64,000 nucleotides of DNA from Phycisphaerae bacterium (lineage in GTDB: Bacteria > Planctomycetota > Phycisphaerae > UBA1845), in NCBI GenBank assembly GCA_024102815.1, contig JAGFJJ010000022.1:62001-126000 (forward strand), read 5' to 3'. Of the stretch, positions 38,119-45,077 are shown piece by piece. Both the position numbers and the translations under genes were made by a program. How positions within the stretch are numbered: position 1 is the first letter of the stretch; every line of letters begins with the position of its first letter. Under the pieces are notes generated by a model. That model was given only the letters and a program-made list of their open reading frames with translations, ran no database searches and was not told the origin of the DNA.

Positions 38119-38754
38119 ATGGCAACTCCAAAATTCACTCGGCTGCTGGCTGCGGAACTCGCGGCGCTGATCGCGATTCTGCTTCACGCTCTGTTATCCC
38201 ATGATTGGTGTTGCGGCAGCCTGGGGGCAGGCCTCCTCGCCGGTGTAGCTGCTTACGTCCTCGACTGGCTGTTTGAGGCCTTGGTGGAACCCAAGCATCC
38301 GATGCCAACGCGAGCGACGATAATGATCATCACCGGCCTGCTCGGTGGCCTGCTGTTCCATCTCACGCCCAACGAGGCATTCCAAATGGCTTTCCGTACA
38401 CCGGCCCCCCAAGGGATCACTGGCTTGACGTACAGGCTGCACTACGCAGGTGGTCCGGGTGATGCCGCGATGTGGATGCAGTTTTCCGCAGACCATAGCA
38501 CGGTGGAGAAACTGATTGCACAAGGCGGATTTACGGAAGACCCCGATCAACTCCAGATGTGCCTCGATACGTTACCCGATCGCGACTTCAAGGCCTGCAT
38601 TTTCGGTGGGATCAACAGCAAGGAGCGCGACGAAGCGGTGATTGTTCCGTCGTTCAATCTAAGGCAGTTTGAGTATGGGACTAATATTGAGCACGTCGTG
38701 GTGTTGTGGGACACGGGTACGAATGAGGTCTGGGTACTCTATACGTACGGATAG
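38119..38754 (+). CDS. Membrane protein of unknown function
   Basis: A 211-aa protein that I do not recognise. The first ~90 residues contain about three hydrophobic helices (LLAAELAALIAILLHALL, LGAGLLAGVAAYVLDWLF, ATIMIITGLLGGLLFHL). The remainder is a soluble domain with beta-strand character (AAMWMQFSADHSTVEKLIAQGGFTEDP; HVVVLWDTGTNEVWVLYTYG). The gene follows glnS by 33 bp on the same strand and may be co-transcribed with it. The soluble part probably faces the periplasm. Confidence 0.6.
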   Translation: MATPKFTRLLAAELAALIAILLHALLSHDWCCGSLGAGLLAGVAAYVLDWLFEALVEPKHPMPTRATIMIITGLLGGLLFHLTPNEAFQMAFRTPAPQGITGLTYRLHYAGGPGDAAMWMQFSADHSTVEKLIAQGGFTEDPDQLQMCLDTLPDRDFKACIFGGINSKERDEAVIVPSFNLRQFEYGTNIEHVVVLWDTGTNEVWVLYTYG

Positions 38755-38832
38755 AACGATGATTGCAGCGTTGGTACAGCCGGCAACAATTCGGAGTCGC
38801 CGCTCAAATCGATGAACAGAAGGAGACGAATC

Positions 38833-39255
38833 ATGTGGCGCAGAGTCTTTGGCACAATTACGGCTGTCGTTTCCGTCTTCGCCGTCACCCTCGCCCTCGC
38901 CGCGGGCGAGTCGAAACCCTCCGTCAAGACCATGCCTCCCGTGGTGGTCAAGACGGTCCCCGAGTCCGGGCAAACCGATGTCGACGCCACCAAGGTCAAG
39001 GAGATTCGCGTCACCTTCAGCAAGGCCATGAAGGACAAAAGCTGGTCTTGGTCGCAGATCTCCGACGAAACCATGCCCAAGATCACGGGCGACATCCACT
39101 ACGACGCCGACGGCCGCACCTGCATCGCGCCCGTGTCACTGGAGCCCGGAAAGACGTACGTCATTTGGCTTAACAGCGCCAAGTTCGGCAATTTCAAGGA
39201 CAAGGATGGACGCTCAGCCGTGCCCTATCTGCTCGTATTTGAGACCAGGCCGTGA
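38833..39255 (+). CDS. Secreted SbsA/Ig-like domain protein
   Basis: A 140-aa exported protein. ATG 38833 has a GGAG ribosome-binding site ~8 nt upstream; an earlier ATG at 38812 lacks one. A signal peptide is evident (VFGTITAVVSVFAVTLALAAG). The rest matches the SbsA Ig-like fold (Big_5): VVVKTVPESGQTDVDATKVKEIRVTFSKAMKDKSWSWSQISDETMPKITGDIHYDADGRTCIAPVSLEPGKTYVIWLNS. Such domains are modules of surface proteins; here it stands alone. Function unknown, presumably extracytoplasmic binding or structural. Confidence 0.78.
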   Translation: MWRRVFGTITAVVSVFAVTLALAAGESKPSVKTMPPVVVKTVPESGQTDVDATKVKEIRVTFSKAMKDKSWSWSQISDETMPKITGDIHYDADGRTCIAPVSLEPGKTYVIWLNSAKFGNFKDKDGRSAVPYLLVFETRP

Positions 39256-39341
39256 CACGGACGGCGCATCGCTGATTTGAAAACTGACGCAGTCACGCCA
39301 GGATCCAACGCCACCCTCCAACTTGCGCAAGGACGCTTCGA

Positions 39342-40172
39342 TTGGGCGAATTATTCTCATACGTCTGGCTCATCCCCCTCGGCTACCTGGTCGGAGCCTA
39401 CGGCACGCTGATCGGAGCCGGTGGCGGATTCATCCTCGTTCCCATTCTGCTGCTCCTCTATCCGCAGGAGAGCCCGTCGATCGTTGCCTGCATTTCGCTG
39501 GCCGTCGTCTTCTTCAATGCGGCCTCGGGTTCAGTGGCCTACGCCCGCCAGGGACGGATCGACTACCGTGCCGCCATCATCTTTTCCCTCGCCGCGATTC
39601 CCGGCTCCGCCGCCGGTGCCATGACCACCGGCCTCGTCCCCCGCCGCCTGTTTGACGCCCTCCTCGGCACCCTCATGCTCGCCCTCGCCGCTTACCTGAC
39701 CCTCAATCCACGCAGCGAAACTTCGACACCGGATTCGCCGGGCCGGAACCACGCAGAACAGCCGGATACTGATGTCCCGCCTTTACCCCAGGACCACCGC
39801 CGCACCTATTCACTCGGCGCATTCCTGAGTCTCTGCGTCGGTTACGTGGCCGCGCTTCTGGGCATCGGCGGCGGGATCATCCATGTGCCGATCCTGGCTC
39901 GCGTGCTCAAGTATCCCGTGCACACGGCCACCGCGACATCGCACCTGATCCTGGCGATGATGGCCCTGGCGGGAACGGTGGTGCACATCAGCAACGGGAG
40001 CTTCCAGCACGGCTGGCGGCGAACGGTCGCCCTGTCGATCGGCGTGGTCCTGGGCGCACAAGCGGGCGCCTGGCTGTCCACGCGGATTCACGGCCGGTGG
40101 ATTCTGCGCGGGCTGGCGATCGGCCTTCTCGCCCTGGGCGTTCGGCTCTTGAGCCTCAGCTTGGGATCCTGA
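39342..40172 (+). CDS. TauE/SafE family sulfite/anion exporter
   Basis: A 276-aa membrane permease of the TauE/SafE family with about 8 helices in two homologous halves. The family motifs are GYLVGAYGTLIGAGGGFILVPILLLLYP in the first half and LGIGGGIIHVPILARVLKYPVHTATATSHLILAMMALAGTVVH in the second. These proteins export sulfite, sulfoacetate or related organosulfur anions. Translation starts at TTG 39342, with AAGGA about 8 nt upstream and no in-frame ATG nearby. A polar, weakly conserved linker separates the halves (SETSTPDSPGRNHAEQPDTD). Substrate not inferable from context. Confidence 0.9.
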   Translation: MGELFSYVWLIPLGYLVGAYGTLIGAGGGFILVPILLLLYPQESPSIVACISLAVVFFNAASGSVAYARQGRIDYRAAIIFSLAAIPGSAAGAMTTGLVPRRLFDALLGTLMLALAAYLTLNPRSETSTPDSPGRNHAEQPDTDVPPLPQDHRRTYSLGAFLSLCVGYVAALLGIGGGIIHVPILARVLKYPVHTATATSHLILAMMALAGTVVHISNGSFQHGWRRTVALSIGVVLGAQAGAWLSTRIHGRWILRGLAIGLLALGVRLLSLSLGS

Positions 40173-40315
40173 TCCCGTCAGAAGAGCCAAGTCCGACGCC
40201 ACAAATCACCCGCGCGATTCACTTGACGAAACCCACTCGCGCACACGATAAATTCCCCGGCGTTCGGTTTTCGTTCGCATCGCGAATCCGCCGCCGCGAC
40301 ACCGGAGCGAATCCC

Positions 40316-40948
40316 ATGCCCGAATCCGACCTCCACCTATCATTGAAGCGAGTCGCCTGTCGCTGGCTTTGGCGAGCCGGCTACGCCGCCATCGCCGAGG
40401 AAGTCGTCGTCCCCGGGCTGGGTATCATCGATGTCGCCGCGGCCGGCATCTGGCGCCGCCCCAATCCCCGCCGCGTCGTATTCGAGCGCGAGCCGCGCGT
40501 CGACCGCTTCCACGTCGTCTTCATCGAGTGCAAAGCCACCCGCGCGGATTTCCTCCGTGACCAGGGCCGACAGCAGCAGTTCGAATTCGCCCTTCGCGAG
40601 CGATCGGCCACGCGCCGCGTCTCGCGTCCGCGCAGGCACCGTCACGCCAGCCCGGCCTTGGGCAAGTTTGACTCCTGCCTCCTTCGCCCCCACGCCAACC
40701 AGCACTACCTGCTCGCTCCGCCCGGCGTCGTCCGCATCGGTGATATTCCCCGCCGTTGGGGCCTGCTCGTCTGGGAACAAGGCCACGTTCGCGTCCTCCG
40801 CCGACCCGCCTGGCAGGAAGTGGCCGAGGTCGCCGCCGTCGAAGGCGCAATCGCTCGCGCCCTCACGGCCCAGCGCATGCGGCGAGGGATGCGGCGGATG
40901 ACGATCGAACCGGTGCGTCAATCGAGCCCACCGGCTGAAGTGGCGTGA
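40316..40948 (+). CDS. Putative PD-(D/E)XK nuclease-fold protein
   Basis: A 210-aa protein starting at ATG 40316. It shows the pattern of a small restriction-endonuclease-like fold: an N-terminal helix (HLSLKRVACRWLWRAGYAAIAEEV), then the acidic strand GLGIIDVAAAGIW with Asp39, and the E-x-K motif at Glu71-Lys73 in HVVFIECKATRADFLRDQGRQQQF. MmcB-like DNA-repair proteins share the ECK/DIK-x-S/T-R-x-DF-x-x-D arrangement, so a role in DNA repair or processing is plausible. After residue ~115 the sequence becomes basic, followed by LLAPPGVVRIGDIPRRWGLLVWE. No restriction-modification partner is nearby. Family assignment is moderate, function inferred. Confidence 0.6.
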   Translation: MPESDLHLSLKRVACRWLWRAGYAAIAEEVVVPGLGIIDVAAAGIWRRPNPRRVVFEREPRVDRFHVVFIECKATRADFLRDQGRQQQFEFALRERSATRRVSRPRRHRHASPALGKFDSCLLRPHANQHYLLAPPGVVRIGDIPRRWGLLVWEQGHVRVLRRPAWQEVAEVAAVEGAIARALTAQRMRRGMRRMTIEPVRQSSPPAEVA

Positions 40949-41004
40949 GTTCAAGCTGCGAACGCCGCGCGGTCCACCTTCTGGCGGATCCGGACGTGAT
41001 GCAA

Positions 41005-41775
41005 CTACTTCCACGCCGGCAGCCGCAGCGTCGCGCCGGGGTTCAACTCGACGCGCTCCACATGCGCCGTCACCGTCTTCCCGTCCGCGTCAAAGATGGC
41101 ATGCGCGTGAATCGCCGTCCCGGGATGCGTCAGGTTCCCGACCGAGTCCGCCGCGTAGAACCCGACCAACGTGACCTTGACCGGCGAGGAGGATTGAAAC
41201 CGCCAGGGTTGATGATCGGCCGTCAGTCGCACGCCTGGCCGCATGGGGCACTCCCCGTTGATGACGTGCGTCTGCAAGTCAGTGGCTTCCCCCTCGATCA
41301 CAAACGGGAGCGGCCCTTTCTCACCCAGACCCTCGCTTCGAGCCGCCTTCGCAATGAACTTCTCCAGCGTCTCGCCCCCCAGCCCCTCATCAATTCGAAC
41401 ATCCGTCCACGCCGGAACGCGCGCAACCGTCAGAAGCGCGGCCTTTTCCGTGGAACTCGTCTCCGGTCCGTCGACGCGCAGACCGCCCGCCGTTGGCCGA
41501 GCGATCCAGGCCTTGCCATCCACGATCGTGATCTCGCCGTCCAGACCCGCGAGCGCCCCAACACCACAGGCGTCCGCCTCGCCAAGCTCGTCCGCCAAAG
41601 CGACCCGCGCCGTCGCGCCCGCCGCCCCCTTGCTTAACACGTCGTGCATCCGGCCGTATTGTCGAACCTGCGGCGCATGCGACGCGCAACCAGTCGTCGC
41701 CCAGACTCCCATAGCCGAAATAAGTAGTCCCGCCAGGCGCATGTTGACCCACATGCTTGCGCCGATGCGATTCAT
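41005..41775 (-). CDS. Alpha-acetolactate decarboxylase-like lipoprotein
   Basis: A 256-aa protein starting at ATG 41775 with an AGGAG ribosome-binding site 7 nt upstream. The N-terminus is a lipoprotein signal (LLISAMGVWATTGCASHAP). The body resembles alpha-acetolactate decarboxylase (PF03306): EADACGVGALAGLDGEITIVDGKAWIA corresponds to the conserved G-x-G-T-F-x-x-L-D-G-E region, and the C-terminus holds an H-x-H...H metal-binding-like triad, His223, His225 and His238 (HPGTAIHAHAIFDADGKTVTAHV). The cytosolic enzyme uses zinc at a similar triad to make acetoin. A lipidated, exported version is unusual, and catalysis is not assured. No acetolactate synthase gene is nearby. Confidence 0.65.
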   Translation of the reverse strand: MNRIGASMWVNMRLAGLLISAMGVWATTGCASHAPQVRQYGRMHDVLSKGAAGATARVALADELGEADACGVGALAGLDGEITIVDGKAWIARPTAGGLRVDGPETSSTEKAALLTVARVPAWTDVRIDEGLGGETLEKFIAKAARSEGLGEKGPLPFVIEGEATDLQTHVINGECPMRPGVRLTADHQPWRFQSSSPVKVTLVGFYAADSVGNLTHPGTAIHAHAIFDADGKTVTAHVERVELNPGATLRLPAWK

Positions 41776-41792
41776 ATAATTTCTCCTGGTAG

Positions 41793-41809
41793 GGCGGGCT
41801 GTGCCCGCC
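41793..41809. repeat. Short GC-rich palindrome (REP-like)
   Basis: A perfect 7-bp inverted repeat GGCGGGC-TGT-GCCCGCC lies 18 bp upstream of the acetolactate-decarboxylase-like start, so it would form a hairpin in its 5' leader. Similar GGGCGGGC...GCCCGCC units recur in planctomycete genomes, as far as I recall, but only one copy was seen here. Confidence 0.5.
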
Positions 41810-41909
41810 GACGACCGACTGCCACCCATCAGACTACTCAAAGCCCTCGACGCTCAAGCAGCCGGCCTTTGCCGACCTCGACACCCGGAATTACTATGTC
41901 GCCAGCAAG

Positions 41910-42356
41910 ATGGCCGTTCTCTCCGACATCATCATCGCTCGACCCGACGAAGCCGGTTCCATCAATGCAGCGGAAGGCAAACACTTGCAACGCTGGCCCA
42001 GTCTGGAGTCAAAGGGCATTGACACGGTCAAGCTTGGAACACTTTCGAAGATTCTGATGGACCGTCCAGTCAATGATGTCGATGCCGTTGCCTCGTTCAT
42101 GCTCGACGCGATTCTCGACGAAGCGTCGGAAGACGGCCCCTGGGTTTTCCAAGTACCGGATGAACTTGTGGCCGCAGTCGCAGCGCTGGACAGTCCGACC
42201 ATCGACCGGGTCGCCCAAGCGTGGGCGGCCACGGAGGAATTTCAACTCTCCCGTTGGTCGGAACGCGATGTGCGCGAATACATGCGAGACCTCGTCACAA
42301 TTTCCGCACGCGCCCGCGCCGAGGGCAAAACGCTTCTGCTTTGGATGTCACTGTAA
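41910..42356 (+). CDS. Hypothetical protein, possibly missing its native start
   Basis: A 148-aa acidic, helix-rich protein that I do not recognise (LSKILMDRPVNDVDAVASFMLDAILDEASEDGPWVFQVPDELVAAVAALD; VREYMRDLVTISARARAEGKTLLLWMSL). ATG 41910 is the only standard start, without a clear ribosome-binding site. Upstream, 25 more codons stay open in the same frame and are protein-like (KPSTLKQPAFADLDTRNYYV), but contain no ATG, GTG or TTG. The original N-terminus may have been lost when the palindrome at 41793-41809 or other DNA was inserted. It may be an expressed truncated gene or a pseudogene. Confidence 0.5.
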   Translation: MAVLSDIIIARPDEAGSINAAEGKHLQRWPSLESKGIDTVKLGTLSKILMDRPVNDVDAVASFMLDAILDEASEDGPWVFQVPDELVAAVAALDSPTIDRVAQAWAATEEFQLSRWSERDVREYMRDLVTISARARAEGKTLLLWMSL

Positions 42357-42503
42357 AGCAGATATTCTGCGCGGCGCCACTTCCCGTAATTCCACGTAGG
42401 GCCCCCGTGCGAACCATCATTCGAGCCGAGGGGTCCATGGCGTGGGAACCGGGTGCGTCGGCCCATTGCAAGGCGGCGAGCGCGACCTGCGAGCCGTACC
42501 CCA

Positions 42504-43406
42504 TCACTCCTCGCGTACAAGCGGACTCAACGTCGACACCTTCCATCCAACGGCGGGCCTCTCCGGCTGATTCTCGTCCCACGCATACTGGCTGAGGATT
42601 GCCTCCGACGACTGCTCTTCTGTGGAAGTCACAGTGACCGTAAAGAGCATCCTTCCGGGTTCGCGATCGACCGTGTAAAACTCCATTCCGACCAAGACAC
42701 CGTCTCGCTTCCCCACACTTAACCTGACGTGCGTCTTCTCTTGACGTAGTTTTCTCGCCCCTCCTTCCACGTCCGTTGGCCCCACGGCCGTTATCTCTGC
42801 TACAATGGGATCATCCAAAAGGTAAAGTTGGTACTCCTTCGGAAGGACCGGCGACCCGATTACCTGTTTCTCCCAGTCTCCTTGCCTCAAGAAATAGTGT
42901 CCTTGCGCTCGTTTCCGGGGCTCCTTCTTGGAATTGACCTCATTGCAGAATCCAATCACCCTGTTCACAGGCACAAGGTAATGACGACCGCCCCACGCAA
43001 CGGGCAGCAGTTCGTCTGGCGCACCTCGAAACCCGCGCCGGTCGTTCTTCAACGAAAACAGCAGCCTGAGCGAGCCACGATCCGTACCCTCGATTTCTCC
43101 CCAGTTTCGATCATATACGCCCAGACAGCCCGCCCAGGCAAAAACGAAGCCACTCTTTGGCGCCAATGTCAGTCTCAGGTTGGCCCCCAACCCATCACCT
43201 TGATAGTAGCTCCCCGCCCAAGGATGTTGCGGCGTTTCTTTGATTTCCTCCTCAATCGCAGCGAGGCGCTTATTGAACTCGGACTCAGCCGCTGCGCCAA
43301 ACTTCTCTGGCTGAGCCGCCTTCTCTTCCTCGGTCGGTTGGGCAACGACAACCAAAGGAAACATCCCAGAGAATGCAAGTGCAAATAAGAATAGCCTCTG
43401 TCTCAT
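42504..43406 (-). CDS. Secreted protein of unknown function
   Basis: A 300-aa exported protein with a clear signal peptide (MRQRLFLFALAFSGMFPLVVVAQ). A charged helical segment follows (TEEEKAAQPEKFGAAAESEFNKRLAAIEEEIKETP), then a beta-rich region with many aromatic residues (WAGSYYQGDGLGANLRLTLAPKSGFVFAWAGCLGVYDRNWGEIEG; HYLVPVNRVIGFCNEV). The end has KTHVRLSVGKRDGVLVGMEFYTV. I recognise no family. Neighbours give no functional hint: an unidentified gene downstream and a cDPG-synthetase-like gene next in the other direction. Confidence 0.68.
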   Translation of the reverse strand: MRQRLFLFALAFSGMFPLVVVAQPTEEEKAAQPEKFGAAAESEFNKRLAAIEEEIKETPQHPWAGSYYQGDGLGANLRLTLAPKSGFVFAWAGCLGVYDRNWGEIEGTDRGSLRLLFSLKNDRRGFRGAPDELLPVAWGGRHYLVPVNRVIGFCNEVNSKKEPRKRAQGHYFLRQGDWEKQVIGSPVLPKEYQLYLLDDPIVAEITAVGPTDVEGGARKLRQEKTHVRLSVGKRDGVLVGMEFYTVDREPGRMLFTVTVTSTEEQSSEAILSQYAWDENQPERPAVGWKVSTLSPLVREE

Positions 43407-43476
43407 ATCAGAACCTCGACGGGCGGTCCTACTGAGCCATTGATTGATTAGCCCTTTCTTTATTTGTGACTTAACA

Positions 43477-44865
43477 CTACCCCACCACCTTCTTCACCTC
43501 CCCCGCCAGCTTCTTCGCCGACGCCGCGTCCAGTTCATACGTCACCCGCATCGACGGCTTGTTAATCTTCAGCATGCCCGCCAGATCGATCGGCGTGCCC
43601 ACCAGCACCAAATCGCAGTCGGCCGCGTTGATCGTCTTCTCCAGCTCCCGCTGCTGCTTCGAGCCGTACCCCATCGCCGGGAGAATCTCCGTCATGTGCG
43701 AATACTTCGCGTACGTCGCCTTGATCGACCCCACCGCGTAGGGCCGGGGATCGACGATCGCCGCCGCGCCGAAGCGCCGCGCGGCAACGTGACCGGCGCC
43801 GTAGGTCATCTCCCCGTGGGTCAGCGTCGGGCCGTCCTCCACCACCAGCACGCGCTTCCCCTGCACCGCCGCCGGATCGGGCACCGTCACGGGTGAATCC
43901 GCGCGGATGATCTTCGCCTTGGGATTAACCGCCTTGATGTTCCGCTCGACCGTGGCGATCGAATCCGCGTCGGCCGTGTCCGACTTGTTGATCACCACCA
44001 CGTCCGCCATGCGCGCGTTCGTTTCACCGGGGTAGTAGCTCACTTCGTGTCCGGGTCGATGCGGATCGGCCACGACGATGTGCAGGTCGGGCTCGTAGAA
44101 CGGCAGATCGTTGTTGCCGCCGTCCCAGAGGATCACGTCCGCTTCTTTCTCGGCCGCGCGGAGAATCTTCTCGTAGTCGACGCCCGCGTAGATCACGTTG
44201 CCCGCGCGAATGTGCGGCTCGTACTCTTCACGCTCTTCGATCGTGCAATCGTGCAGGTCGAGGTCCTCCAGCGCCGCGAATCGCTGCACGATCTGCTTGC
44301 TCAGGTCGCCGTACGGCATGGGGTGGCGGATCGCCGCGACGCGCTTGCCCATCGCCTTCAGTGCCGCGGTAATGGCACGCGACGTCTGGCTCTTGCCGCA
44401 GCCGGTTCGCACCGCGCACACCGCAATCACCGGCTTCTTGGACTTGATGGTCGTATTCCGCCAGCCCATGATCCGAAAGTCCGCCCCTGCGGCGTTGACG
44501 ATCGCCGCCTTGTGCATCACCTCCGCGTGCGGCAGGTCGGAGTAAGCCATGGTCACCTGCTCCACGTTGTGCTTCTTGATGAGCTCGGGCAGCTTGGCTT
44601 CCGGCTCGATGGGAATGCCCTTGGGGTAACGGTCGCCGGAGAGCACGCGGGGATAGACCCGCCCGTCAATGTCGGGAATCTGCGCCGCGGTGAACGCCAC
44701 GACGTTATAACGCGGATCGTTCTTCCAGAAGACGTTGAAGTCGTGAAAATCCCGCCCGGCGGCGCCGACGATGATGACGTTGATCTTCTTGCTGGAGCGG
44801 GACACTTTCTTCACGGCCTTGGACCGCTTGGGCGCGGCCGGACGCTTCTTCGACGACCGAGGCAT
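43477..44865 (-). CDS. Cyclic 2,3-diphosphoglycerate synthetase-like GTPase
   Basis: A 462-aa protein resembling cyclic 2,3-diphosphoglycerate synthetase, the archaeal enzyme that makes the thermolyte cDPG; homologues in bacteria are usually annotated only as GTPases. After a Lys-rich leader (MPRSSKKRPAAPKRSKAVKK), the N-terminal Rossmann-like domain starts INVIIVGAAGRDFHDFNVFWKNDP. A P-loop follows at ~165 (VCAVRTGCGKSQTSRAI), then DVILWDGGNNDLPFYEPDLHIVVADPHRPGHE, and NKSDTADADSI resembling a G4 motif. The length matches the archaeal protein. Actual reaction in this organism unproven; other acyl-phosphate-forming or nucleotide-dependent roles are possible. Confidence 0.65.
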   Translation of the reverse strand: MPRSSKKRPAAPKRSKAVKKVSRSSKKINVIIVGAAGRDFHDFNVFWKNDPRYNVVAFTAAQIPDIDGRVYPRVLSGDRYPKGIPIEPEAKLPELIKKHNVEQVTMAYSDLPHAEVMHKAAIVNAAGADFRIMGWRNTTIKSKKPVIAVCAVRTGCGKSQTSRAITAALKAMGKRVAAIRHPMPYGDLSKQIVQRFAALEDLDLHDCTIEEREEYEPHIRAGNVIYAGVDYEKILRAAEKEADVILWDGGNNDLPFYEPDLHIVVADPHRPGHEVSYYPGETNARMADVVVINKSDTADADSIATVERNIKAVNPKAKIIRADSPVTVPDPAAVQGKRVLVVEDGPTLTHGEMTYGAGHVAARRFGAAAIVDPRPYAVGSIKATYAKYSHMTEILPAMGYGSKQQRELEKTINAADCDLVLVGTPIDLAGMLKINKPSMRVTYELDAASAKKLAGEVKKVVG

Positions 44866-45077
44866 AAATTACTCCTGATTGGGAACGCGGGATCACAACC
44901 CGTACGCCGGCCGGCACCGACGCCGAGCGACGAGACACCGACCGGGCTAGCAAGTGTCGTGCCGATATCGCCGAAACGCCAGAGGGACGATCTCAGCGAA
45001 CCGCAGGCCGCAACTTGCGCGGTGGGTGGCACGGCCAAGCGAGCCGTGCGAGCGCCGCCATGCCGCCGAATCAGCGA

